Below, piece by piece: positions 8,471-15,686 of a stretch of 54,412 nucleotides of DNA; the first letter of the stretch is position 1, and every line of letters starts with the position of its first letter. The notes beneath the pieces were generated by a model. It made no database searches, was not told where the DNA came from, and saw nothing but the letters and a program-made list of their open reading frames with translations. A program made the translations under genes and the position numbers. Source of the DNA: CAMAUF01 sp046152925 (GTDB lineage Bacteria > Chloroflexota > Dehalococcoidia > Tepidiformales > Tepidiformaceae); assembly GCA_046152925.1 (NCBI GenBank), contig JBJXFX010000049.1, positions 1 to 54,412 on the forward strand, read 5' to 3'.

Positions 8471-9418
8471 ATGCGGACGTATGTCCTGCGGCGGCTCCTG
8501 TTGGTGCCGTTCATCGTGTTCATCGTTTCCGTCATCACGTTCATGTTCGTGCGGATTTTGCCGGGCGACGTGGCGGTCACTCGTCTCGGCGCGGCCGGCC
8601 AGAACTGCGATACGTGCGTCCAAAAGGTCCGCGAGTCGCTGAACCTCGACAAGCCCTATGCAGAGCAGTATTGGCTCTGGTTCAAGGACGCCATCCGGGG
8701 AGACTTTGGCCTCTCCGCGTCGAGCACCCAGGAGATCAGCCCGGAGCTTCGGGAGCGGGCGTTCGTCACGCTGCAACTGGGAGGGCTGACCATCCTCCTC
8801 ACGATCCTGATTGGCGTGCCAATCGGCATCATCTCGGCCATCAAGTCGGGCCGGTTGACGGACTACATCTTACGGTTCGTCTCGATCCTGGGCCTCTCCG
8901 TGCCCAATTTCTGGACTGCGACGCTGGTCGTGGTGCTTCCGTCGTATTGGTGGCAATGGACGCCCGCACAGAAGTTCACGACGATCTCCGAGGATCCAGT
9001 AAAGCACTTCGTGTTGCTTTTTTTGCCGGCCCTGATGCTCGCAATCACGGCGAGCGCCTACGTCGCCCGGATCACGCGGTCGTCGATGCTTGAGGCGCTG
9101 ACGAGCGACCACGTCCGGACCGCGCGGGCGAAGGGCCTGCGTGAGACGAGCGTCGTGTTCAACCACGTCTTCCGGAACTCGCTCATCCCGCTGTTGACCG
9201 TGATTGGCCTGCAGGCCGGCCTCATCCTCGGCGGTTCGATCATCATCGAGGACATCTTCTCCATCCCCGGGATGGGGCAGATGGCAGGCCGGGCCGTATT
9301 CGACCGCGACTTCATGACGGTCCAGGCCGTGAGCGTGGTGATCGCCGCCTGCTTCATGACCATCACCCTTGTCGTCGACGTTGCCTATGCGTGGGTCGAC
9401 CCGCGCATCCGCTACTAG
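8471..9418 (+). CDS. ABC transporter permease, DppB/OppB type
   Basis: Inner-membrane permease of 315 residues with about six transmembrane helices. The first helix is LLLVPFIVFIVSVITFMFVRI followed by LPGD, as in DppB/OppB. The EAA loop is visible as LTSDHVRTARAKGLRETSVV (about residues 212-231), which contacts the ATPase. The ATG at 8471 is preceded by a GGGGGGTGGG purine tract; the frame is open further upstream but the extra residues are arginine-rich and not family-like. It forms an operon with the next permease (9-nt gap) and with the divergent binding proteins makes three of the four usual transporter components; no ATPase gene is linked. Confidence 0.94.
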   Translation: MRTYVLRRLLLVPFIVFIVSVITFMFVRILPGDVAVTRLGAAGQNCDTCVQKVRESLNLDKPYAEQYWLWFKDAIRGDFGLSASSTQEISPELRERAFVTLQLGGLTILLTILIGVPIGIISAIKSGRLTDYILRFVSILGLSVPNFWTATLVVVLPSYWWQWTPAQKFTTISEDPVKHFVLLFLPALMLAITASAYVARITRSSMLEALTSDHVRTARAKGLRETSVVFNHVFRNSLIPLLTVIGLQAGLILGGSIIIEDIFSIPGMGQMAGRAVFDRDFMTVQAVSVVIAACFMTITLVVDVAYAWVDPRIRY

Positions 9419-9427
9419 GAGCCACGC

Positions 9428-10342
9428 ATGACCGCCGAATCACCCGCTCTCCCGGCCGCCGGGCTCCAAGTTGGACCCAGCGCGGTTTCCCGCCGCTGGC
9501 GCAACGTGCGCCGGTTTGTGCGCCGGCAACCGCTCGGCACGCTAGGCATCGCCATCATCGTCGTGCTTGCGGTGCTCGCGATCTTCGCCCCATGGTTGAG
9601 GACGTCGGACCCGAACGAATTCGGCGACGACGTGATCGTGTCGCCCAGCGCCGACCACTGGTTCGGGACGAACCGGAACGGCCAGGACATCTGGTCCCGC
9701 GTGGTCTATGGGGCCCGGCCTTCGCTCATGGTGGGCCTGATGACGGTCGCCGCGGCGCTCGTCGGCGGCACGCTCCTCGGCCTCTCTGCGGGCTATCTCG
9801 GCGGTTGGATCGACCTCGTGATTTCGCGGATCTTCGAGGTGCTGAACTCGTTCCCAGCGGTGCTGTTCGGGTTAGTGGTTGGCGTCGCGCTCGGGCCTGG
9901 CCTCGGGACGGTGATCCTCGCGATATCGATCGTGTTCACGCCTGCGATCGGCCGCATCTTACGCGGCGGAGTTATATCAGAAAGAAGTAGACAATATGTC
10001 GAGGCAGCCCGCGTGATCGGCGCGAGCGAGGGGCGAGTCATGATGCGCCACATGCTGCCAAATATCGCGCCCCTGATCATCGTGCTTGCGTCGACGACGC
10101 TTCCCGCGGCGATCCTGACCGAGGCGGCTCTCAGCTTCCTTGGCGTGGGCCTCCCGCTCGACCAAGCTTCGTGGGGCAAGGATCTCGGCGGCCAGACGCG
10201 CTCGTACTTCACGCTCGCGCCCTGGTTGGCCATCTTCCCAGGCATCGCGCTGAGCCTCACCGTGCTCGCGTTTAACCTGCTGGGCGACGCGCTCCGCGAC
10301 GAACTCGACCCGCGCCTGAGGAACACGGCGTTCCGCAGCTAA
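9428..10342 (+). CDS. ABC transporter permease, DppC/OppC type
   Basis: Second permease of the peptide/nickel-family importer, 304 residues. It has the DppC-type N-terminal extension before the first helix (LGIAIIVVLAVLAIFAPW), the periplasmic HWFGTNRNGQDIWSRVVYGAR segment characteristic of OppC/DppC, and an EAA loop RQYVEAARVIGASEGRVMMRH (about 193-213). AGGAG precedes the ATG. It would pair with the upstream permease as a heterodimer in the membrane. The codons around the EAA loop (near 9965-10000) are locally AT-rich compared with the neighbourhood, but the frame is uninterrupted. Confidence 0.94.
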   Translation: MTAESPALPAAGLQVGPSAVSRRWRNVRRFVRRQPLGTLGIAIIVVLAVLAIFAPWLRTSDPNEFGDDVIVSPSADHWFGTNRNGQDIWSRVVYGARPSLMVGLMTVAAALVGGTLLGLSAGYLGGWIDLVISRIFEVLNSFPAVLFGLVVGVALGPGLGTVILAISIVFTPAIGRILRGGVISERSRQYVEAARVIGASEGRVMMRHMLPNIAPLIIVLASTTLPAAILTEAALSFLGVGLPLDQASWGKDLGGQTRSYFTLAPWLAIFPGIALSLTVLAFNLLGDALRDELDPRLRNTAFRS

Positions 10343-10363
10343 AATGGGCCGGAGGAATCGGGT

Positions 10364-10729
10364 ATGAGCCAAGAAGCGGCGCGTGCGTTCTTTGACGCAT
10401 GGAACAAACGCGACTTCGACCGCGCGATGTCTCACATCGCCGATGACTGCCACTACGACGACTTTGGCTTTGTCGCGCCCCACAGCGGCAAGGAGTCGGT
10501 GCGGCGGCTGTTCGAAAACGTGGCGAAGCGTGCGCCTGGCGTGGTCTTCGTGATTGATGACATCACCGGGGATCGGGACGTGGGCGTGCTCTGGCACGTG
10601 GAGGTCGCGGGCCAACGCGGGCCGCGGGGTGTTTCGTTCTACAAGTTCAACACCGACGACCGGCTCGTTTGGGCGCTGGACGCCGCTGACCCGGGTCCAG
10701 AGCACCGGACATCGGACTTCCACTCCTAG
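10364..10729 (+). CDS. SnoaL-like / NTF2-fold protein
   Basis: Small cytosolic protein of 121 residues with the SnoaL/ketosteroid-isomerase-like cone fold: N-terminal helix AARAFFDAWNKRDFDRAMSHIADD, then a GKESVRRLFENV helix and a run of beta strands ending in FYKFNTDDRLVWALD. Family members are polyketide cyclases, isomerases or simply ligand-binding proteins, so no reaction can be assigned. GGAGGAATCGGGT precedes the ATG. It lies 21 nt after the permease and is probably transcribed with it; it ends tail to tail with the flippase-like gene. Confidence 0.8.
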   Translation: MSQEAARAFFDAWNKRDFDRAMSHIADDCHYDDFGFVAPHSGKESVRRLFENVAKRAPGVVFVIDDITGDRDVGVLWHVEVAGQRGPRGVSFYKFNTDDRLVWALDAADPGPEHRTSDFHS

Positions 10730-10735
10730 GCGTAG

Positions 10736-11725
10736 CTAGCCGCCCGCGCCGCCCCGCCGCGGGAGCTTGAGGTCGAGCTGGTCGCGATTTGCGAGCAGGA
10801 AGGCGGCGCCGATGATGCTCACCGGCAGCACATTCACGAGGTGGGCCAAAATCGCGAAGCTGAGCGCCGCGCCGGACGCGACATCGAACGGCAGCAGCGA
10901 GAGCGTTGCCGCCGCATGGAAGACGCCTAAGTAGCCAGGTGAGGACGGGACGAGCATCGCCAGGTTCGTGGTGCAGGTGAGCAGCACTGCGACGGTGATC
11001 GGGGCGTCGATCTTGAGGGCGCGCATCAACAAGAAGTTGATCGCGAAGGCGCCAGCCCAGGCGAAGGCGCTCCAGCCCCAAATCGGGAGCAGGCTCCGGC
11101 GGTTGAAGAGCTGTCGCCAGCCTTCGCGGAACGAGTCGGCTTCGGCGCCGATTTTACCAAGGCCGGGAAGGCGCCCGAGCGCCGGCAGATGACGCAGGGC
11201 GGGGCGTAGGCGCCCCTTAAGGGCATAGCCGAGGACCAGCAGCGCGACGGCGGACGCAATGGCCATCCAGGCGAGGTGGAGCCAATCCTTGTAGGCCGGG
11301 GGGATCGGGAGGAACGGGCTCACCATGGCGAAGCAGCACACGAGGACGACGAGGTCCGTTACTCGCTCGGTGAGCAACGACGAGACGACGTGGCCGAACC
11401 GCATTCCTGGTTGACGGGCGGTCATCGCGACACGCGCGACATCGCCAAGGCGCGCTGGAAGGATGTTATTCAACATAAAGCTGATGTGCATGATCCGAAA
11501 GAGACGAGGTGTGGTGACGGATGATTCGCGCGGCAATAACAGCCGCCATCGGATCGCTTTGGCGGTGAGTGAGAGGAGCAAGGTTGTGGTGGCGAGCGCG
11601 ATATACCCGGGGTCGGCGGCCTGGAGCGTGTCCCAGGCGATTTGCCAGTTCATGAGGCGTACGAGGAGCAGTACGCTGGCTACGGTGAACAACATCCCGA
11701 GCACGAATCGACGCATGGTCTGCAT
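10736..11725 (-). CDS. Lysylphosphatidylglycerol synthase/flippase-like membrane protein (UPF0104)
   Basis: Integral membrane protein of about 329 residues with roughly eight hydrophobic helices. The diagnostic motif is NNILPARLGDVARVAM (about 87-102), matching the family's LPaRlGE/DxxR signature; a second conserved stretch is VPSSPGYLGVFHAAA. In MprF this domain flips lipids; stand-alone members are implied in moving or attaching lipid-linked groups. There is no aminoacyl-transferase domain. Start is ambiguous between ATG 11725 and ATG 11716 with no clear ribosome site for either. It is divergent from the PAP2-like gene, which supports a shared lipid role. Confidence 0.85.
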   Translation of the reverse strand: MQTMRRFVLGMLFTVASVLLLVRLMNWQIAWDTLQAADPGYIALATTTLLLSLTAKAIRWRLLLPRESSVTTPRLFRIMHISFMLNNILPARLGDVARVAMTARQPGMRFGHVVSSLLTERVTDLVVLVCCFAMVSPFLPIPPAYKDWLHLAWMAIASAVALLVLGYALKGRLRPALRHLPALGRLPGLGKIGAEADSFREGWRQLFNRRSLLPIWGWSAFAWAGAFAINFLLMRALKIDAPITVAVLLTCTTNLAMLVPSSPGYLGVFHAAATLSLLPFDVASGAALSFAILAHLVNVLPVSIIGAAFLLANRDQLDLKLPRRGGAGG

Positions 11726-11784
11726 CCGGCCGTTAATGCGGCTAGGGATATGGTGGACGGCTTCCACGACTTCGTCCAGCGCGT

Positions 11785-11790
11785 TACCGT
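11785..11790 (+). promoter_or_regulatory. Candidate -10 box TACCGT, leaderless geometry
   Basis: TACCGT ends 7 nt before the ATG of the PAP2-like gene, which has no Shine-Dalgarno sequence. This fits transcription starting at or next to the start codon. No convincing -35 is visible. Confidence 0.4.
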
Positions 11791-11797
11791 TCTCGTC

Positions 11798-12745
11798 ATG
11801 GTTTCGCGTCCTGAATCTTCCGAGTCCAAGGCGCTCGGGCCCGCGCGCTGGCGCCTGAGCCGGGTGACCGGCGAGCAGTTCCTGTTGGCGGCCCAGGTAC
11901 TCGCGCTCGGCGCGATGACCGTGATCGTCGTCACGAAGTACTGGCAGGACCATCCGGTCATCGGGCTGGCGCTGCTCGCCGTCGCGGCTGGCATCTGGCT
12001 GCCAGAAGCCAGGCGGGCGCGGATGCGGCGCTGGTGGTTCGGCTACGTGGCAGGGATCTTCGCCTACACACTGCTCCGCTCCTACGCGGACGAGACGGCG
12101 ATCCCGACACGGACCGACTACGTCATCAACCTCGATCAATTCTTTTTTGGCACCAACCCGGTGGTCTGGCTCCAATCACGGTTTTTCCGGCCGGGCGATG
12201 TTTCGGCACTGGACCTCTTCACGGTCCAGGTGCACTGGTCGTTCTTCATCGCGCCCCACGCGGCCGCCGTCATGATCTTCCTCTGGCGGCGCGAGCTCTT
12301 CCCGCGCTACGCCACCGTGGTCGTGGGGACGATGTACGCCGGGCTGCTCCTCTTCTTCCTGCTGCCCACGACGCCCCCCTGGCTCGCCGCGAATCTCGGG
12401 CAGTTGGAAGCGTTCCGCGTCATGGACTTCGTGGGGAACCGGGTAAGCCCGGGGACCTACCAGGATTTCTATGCCTCGCTCGGTGAGCCGAATTCGGTCG
12501 CCGCGATGCCTTCGATCCACATGGGAGTGACCTTCGCGATGTACCTCTGGAGCCGCGATCACGCCCGCCGTTGGGCGTGGCCGCTCCTCGCGTATACGGC
12601 CTTGATGGGCTTCTCGCTGGTCTATCTGGCCGAGCACTACGTGGCGGACCTTGTTGTTGGCATGGTCTGCGCGTTGTTGTGCCACCTCGCTTCGCGCCGC
12701 CTGGCCCAGCGGGGCGCCGAGGCCCGGGTCACCGTCCGGTCCTGA
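11798..12745 (+). CDS. PAP2-superfamily membrane phosphatase / inositolphosphotransferase-like
   Basis: Membrane protein of 315 residues with about six helices. The C-terminal half carries the PAP2 active-site motifs: MPSIHMGVTF (about 236-245, PSxH) and LAEHYVADLVVGM (about 276-288, with the nucleophilic His and the Asp). The Lys/Arg-rich first motif of classical PAP2 enzymes is not evident, which resembles the Aur1/inositol-phosphoceramide-synthase-like (PAP2_3) branch that transfers a headgroup rather than only hydrolysing. The ATG at 11798 avoids overlap with the divergent gene; the frame is open upstream but lacks family character. The role is probably in lipid headgroup metabolism at the outer membrane face. 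Confidence 0.82.
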   Translation: MVSRPESSESKALGPARWRLSRVTGEQFLLAAQVLALGAMTVIVVTKYWQDHPVIGLALLAVAAGIWLPEARRARMRRWWFGYVAGIFAYTLLRSYADETAIPTRTDYVINLDQFFFGTNPVVWLQSRFFRPGDVSALDLFTVQVHWSFFIAPHAAAVMIFLWRRELFPRYATVVVGTMYAGLLLFFLLPTTPPWLAANLGQLEAFRVMDFVGNRVSPGTYQDFYASLGEPNSVAAMPSIHMGVTFAMYLWSRDHARRWAWPLLAYTALMGFSLVYLAEHYVADLVVGMVCALLCHLASRRLAQRGAEARVTVRS

Positions 12746-12778
12746 GGGCACGGGCTGTCGTTTAGCAGCTAGCCCGCC

Positions 12779-12784
12779 TACCAT
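12779..12784 (+). promoter_or_regulatory. Candidate -10 box TACCAT, leaderless geometry
   Basis: TACCAT ends 8 nt before the ATG of the small membrane protein, and no Shine-Dalgarno sequence intervenes. Confidence 0.4.
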
Positions 12785-12792
12785 TGGGCGTC

Positions 12793-13047
12793 ATGGCAAC
12801 TCGCTCCCCTCGTACTCGTCGCCGGGCGACCGGCTCGCCGCTTCCAAGGCCCGTGCCCTCCGCGGAGGGCGCTCTCAGCGTCACTCGGGCGCCCGCAGCG
12901 GAGGCGGTGGCGGTTGGGCGGCCCCTGCGCGGCCGTGAGCACCACGTGAGCAATGACTTCAGCTACGTGAAGCGCGATCTCGCGGCCGTCGCGGTGATTG
13001 GCGCGGTCTCACTCGCATTCATCGTCGCCATGTCGTTCGTGGTGTAG
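12793..13047 (+). CDS. Small single-pass membrane protein, unknown function
   Basis: Product of 84 residues. The N-terminus is very basic (SPRTRRRATG), the middle is Ala/Pro-rich and disordered, and a single C-terminal helix (LAAVAVIGAVSLAFIVAMSFVV) ends the protein. YVKRDLAAVAV just before the helix resembles a class of tail-anchored short proteins seen in Chloroflexota whose function I do not know. An in-frame ATG 9 nt upstream is possible, but the TACCAT box then overlaps it. It ends 24 nt from the convergent zinc-ribbon gene. Confidence 0.6.
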   Translation: MATRSPRTRRRATGSPLPRPVPSAEGALSVTRAPAAEAVAVGRPLRGREHHVSNDFSYVKRDLAAVAVIGAVSLAFIVAMSFVV

Positions 13048-13071
13048 CGAAGCTCCCGAGGCCGCCCGCGC

Positions 13072-13554
13072 TCAGCGCAGGTTCTGGTAGGCCCAATAGA
13101 TGCCTACGCCGACTGCGACCAACCCGTAGAGACCGACCCGGACCGGTACGTAGAGCAACTGGATGCCCCAGGCGAGGGCGATGCCGGCAATCGCGATGCC
13201 GATGACGACAGGCCCGCGTTTGTGGCCGGTGGCGTAATCAAGCAGCCGGGTAAAGGCCCAGCCGAGCCCGACACCGAGGAAGATCGAGAAAAAGCCGAAG
13301 CTGAAGGGGAGCAGGACCGCGCCCCAGATGTTCCCCATGATCACCGCGCCCACGAGCGCCGCGCCGATCGCCCGCGCGAGCTGCGACGTCTTCAGGACGT
13401 AAACGGGCGAGGGGACGGACTTCGCGCAGTCGCGGCACTTGGCGCCGACCGGCGAATGCACGAGGCACCGCGGACAGATGGGCGTCTCGCACCGGTTGCA
13501 GCGGAGCGCAGTCTCGGTCTCGGGGTGCCGGGGGCAGGCGACCACGGTGGGCAT
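13072..13554 (-). CDS. Zinc-ribbon/B-box N-terminal membrane protein
   Basis: Product of 160 residues. The first 45 residues form a compact zinc-binding module with Cys7, His10, Cys19, Cys22, Cys27, Cys30, His33, Cys40 and Cys43, matching a B-box-type zinc finger. The rest is four hydrophobic helices (about 60-82, 85-103, 115-135, 138-155). Similar B-box plus membrane-domain proteins are common in Chloroflexota and Actinobacteriota, some next to rhomboid proteases, with no assigned function. ATG 13554 is the family-like start; an upstream purine run (GGGGG) could act as a ribosome site, but a TAGAAT box 8 nt upstream (13563-13568) also fits leaderless transcription. It follows fabZ by 52 nt. 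Confidence 0.8.
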   Translation of the reverse strand: MPTVVACPRHPETETALRCNRCETPICPRCLVHSPVGAKCRDCAKSVPSPVYVLKTSQLARAIGAALVGAVIMGNIWGAVLLPFSFGFFSIFLGVGLGWAFTRLLDYATGHKRGPVVIGIAIAGIALAWGIQLLYVPVRVGLYGLVAVGVGIYWAYQNLR

Positions 13555-13606
13555 CGGCCCCCATTCTACAAGCTGGCTGGCAAAGAGCGCCGAAAGGCGA
13601 CGACGG

Positions 13607-14053
13607 CTATGCAGCCGGCTGCGGGTCGACGAGGGCGAACGAGATGACGCCTTCGGCCGCGAGCACTCCGCCCACGGTGGCCCTGACGGCCCCCTTCCCG
13701 ATCGGGCTACGCCAGCGGTCGAGTGTGAACTCGAGCCGGAGTTGATCCCCCGGCACGACGGGCCGGCGGAAGCGAAAGCCTTCGATCCCGGCGAAGAGCG
13801 GAAGCTTCGTCCCGGCATCGCCCACCGACAGGGCCATGCAGACGGCCGTGAGCTGGGCGAGCGCCTCGACGATCAGCACGCCCGGCATGATCGGGCGCCC
13901 AGGGAAGTGGCCCTGAAAGAACCACTCGTTGGCTGTGACGTTCTTGATCCCGACCGCGTGTTTGCCAGGCTCCACCTCGTCGACCCTGTCGACCAGGAGA
14001 AACGGGTACCGATGCGGGATCAGTTTTTGGATTTCTTCGGTCCCGATGATCAC
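13607..14053 (-). CDS. fabZ: 3-hydroxyacyl-ACP dehydratase FabZ
   Basis: Hot-dog-fold dehydratase of type II fatty-acid synthesis, 148 residues, the typical length. It shows the IPHRYPFLLVDRV motif (about 12-24), the catalytic His in GHFPGRPIMPGV (about 48-59) and the catalytic Glu in VEALAQ (about 62-67). Its ATG overlaps the stop of the PHP gene by 4 bp (ATGA), so it is the last gene of the rny-ymdB-PHP operon rather than of a fatty-acid cluster; no other fab gene is in the window. Confidence 0.96.
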   Translation of the reverse strand: MIIGTEEIQKLIPHRYPFLLVDRVDEVEPGKHAVGIKNVTANEWFFQGHFPGRPIMPGVLIVEALAQLTAVCMALSVGDAGTKLPLFAGIEGFRFRRPVVPGDQLRLEFTLDRWRSPIGKGAVRATVGGVLAAEGVISFALVDPQPAA

Positions 14054-14907
14054 TTGCTCCTCCTCCCGGTGTCGACCCCGCGCCCATCGAGAAAGGCGAC
14101 GAAGGCGTCGACGTCCTCGGAGGCAAGTGGGATGTCGCCAATCGCGCGGTCATCCGGCTTGCCGAGCCCATGGAAGTCGCTCCCGCCGGAACGCGCTAGC
14201 CCGTGCTCGCTGGCCATCGCGACGTGGCTCGCCACTTGTTCCGGGGTGTAGTGCTTGTAGAAAGTCTCGATGCCGTCGAGCCCGTATCCGGCGAGTTCGG
14301 CAACCACCTCGGGGTGGTGCGCGCCAATGAATACCGGGTGGGCGATGAAGACGGCGCCTCCCGCGGCGTGGGCTTCGTCGATCGCTTGCTTGGGCGACAT
14401 CTTCGGCCGTGGGACGTCCGCAGGCTGACCGTCGGCCAACCAGCGGTCAAAGGCTTCCTGGATGTTCGTGATGTGCCCGGCCTCCAGGAGCGCGCGGGCG
14501 ATGTGCGGCCGCCCGACGGTGGCGTCCCCGGCGATTTCGAGCACCCGCTGGAGCGCCACGGGCGCGCCTTGTTCGGCGAGGATCTCGACGATGCGGGCGG
14601 CCCGCCCGAGCCGCGCATCGCGCAGCCAGGTCAGGTACTCCTGGAAGCGCGCGTTGCCCAGGTCGAACCCGAAGACGAGGAGATGGACATCGGACTTGCC
14701 GACGTCGGTGCTGAGCTCGATCCCAGGGATGAGTCGGAGGCCGAGACGGCCGGCAGCTGCCTGCGCTTCGGCCTGGCCCTCGGTCGTGTCGTGGTCGGTG
14801 AGGGAGAGGACGCGGACGCCGTTGGCGGCGGCAGTTTCCATCACCCAGGTTGGCGATTGCACGCCGTCGGAGGCCGTGCTGTGGAGGTGGAAGTCCCCGG
14901 TGGCCAT
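14050..14907 (-). CDS. PHP-domain metal-dependent phosphoesterase
   Basis: PHP-fold hydrolase of 285 residues. Metal-binding motifs in order are DFHLHSTASDG (5-15), LTDHDT (36-41), AHPVFIGAHHPE (about 188-199) and SGGSDFHG (about 243-250), so all expected His and Asp ligands are present. Characterised relatives include RNase AM/YciV (5'-3' exonuclease on short RNA and 3',5'-bisphosphonucleotides), making an RNA or nucleotide role plausible next to RNase Y. The start codon overlaps the ymdB stop by 1 nt (TGATG), implying coupling. Confidence 0.88.
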   Translation of the reverse strand: MATGDFHLHSTASDGVQSPTWVMETAAANGVRVLSLTDHDTTEGQAEAQAAAGRLGLRLIPGIELSTDVGKSDVHLLVFGFDLGNARFQEYLTWLRDARLGRAARIVEILAEQGAPVALQRVLEIAGDATVGRPHIARALLEAGHITNIQEAFDRWLADGQPADVPRPKMSPKQAIDEAHAAGGAVFIAHPVFIGAHHPEVVAELAGYGLDGIETFYKHYTPEQVASHVAMASEHGLARSGGSDFHGLGKPDDRAIGDIPLASEDVDAFVAFLDGRGVDTGRRSK

Positions 14908-15677
14908 CAGCCCACCATCCGGTCGCAGCGCACGATAGAGGTCGCCTTGCGTGTCCCGGAGTCGACTTCGATGAGCACGCCGTTGAGGACTGCGGCCGGG
15001 CCCTTCGCAGCCGGGAGCCGTGTGGGCATCTGGGAGCGGAAGCGGCTGAGCACCGCCTCCACGTCGTCACCGATGATCGAGTCGCGCGCGCCGCACATCC
15101 CGGCGTCGGTGCAGTAGGCGGTCCCCTTCGGCAACAGCCGGCAATCGGCCGTGGGCACGTGCGTGTGGGTGCCCACCACGGCGAGGACGCGCCCGTCGAG
15201 GTGCCAGCCCATGGCCTGCTTCTCGCTCGTGGCTTCCCCGTGGAAGTCGACGAAGATCAGGCCCTCGCTGGCGAGCCCGGCAAGCGCGCGGTCGACCGCA
15301 CGGAAGGGGTCGTCGTAGTCCGCGCCCATGAACGTCCGCCCGATGACATTGATCACGGTGAGGTCGCCCACGGTCGCGACCCCGTGGCCGGGCGCGCCCG
15401 GCGGATAGTTGATCGGCCGGAGGATGGCCGGAGTCTCGTCGAGATACGAATAGACCTCACGGTGCTGAAAGGTGTGGTTGCCGCCGCTGATGATGTCGAC
15501 GCCGGCGTTGAAGAGGTCCTCGGCGGCCTGCGGCGTGATGCCGCGGCCGCCCGAGATGTTCTCGCCGTTGGCGACGACGTAGTCGAGCGCGAGCTCACGC
15601 CGGAGGCGCGGCACCTCGCGGGTTACGGCGTCGCGGCCGCAATTGCCGACGATGTCGCCGAGGAAGAGCATGCGCAT
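14907..15677 (-). CDS. ymdB: YmdB/TIGR00282-family metallophosphoesterase
   Basis: Calcineurin-like phosphoesterase of 256 residues. It begins MRMLFLGDIVG, exactly like YmdB, then has VVANGENISGG (Asn, Glu), SGGNHTFQH (about 57-65) and VGTHTHVPTADCRLLPKGTAY (about 168-188), which hold the di-iron/manganese ligands. Bacillus YmdB hydrolyses 2',3'-cyclic nucleotides and influences biofilm versus motility decisions; the reaction here is inferred by family. ATG 15677 is chosen because AGGTGG lies 5 nt upstream and the N-terminus aligns with the family. The adjacency to rny is conserved in many Gram-positive lineages. Confidence 0.94.
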   Translation of the reverse strand: MRMLFLGDIVGNCGRDAVTREVPRLRRELALDYVVANGENISGGRGITPQAAEDLFNAGVDIISGGNHTFQHREVYSYLDETPAILRPINYPPGAPGHGVATVGDLTVINVIGRTFMGADYDDPFRAVDRALAGLASEGLIFVDFHGEATSEKQAMGWHLDGRVLAVVGTHTHVPTADCRLLPKGTAYCTDAGMCGARDSIIGDDVEAVLSRFRSQMPTRLPAAKGPAAVLNGVLIEVDSGTRKATSIVRCDRMVG

Positions 15678-15686
15678 AACCGCCAC

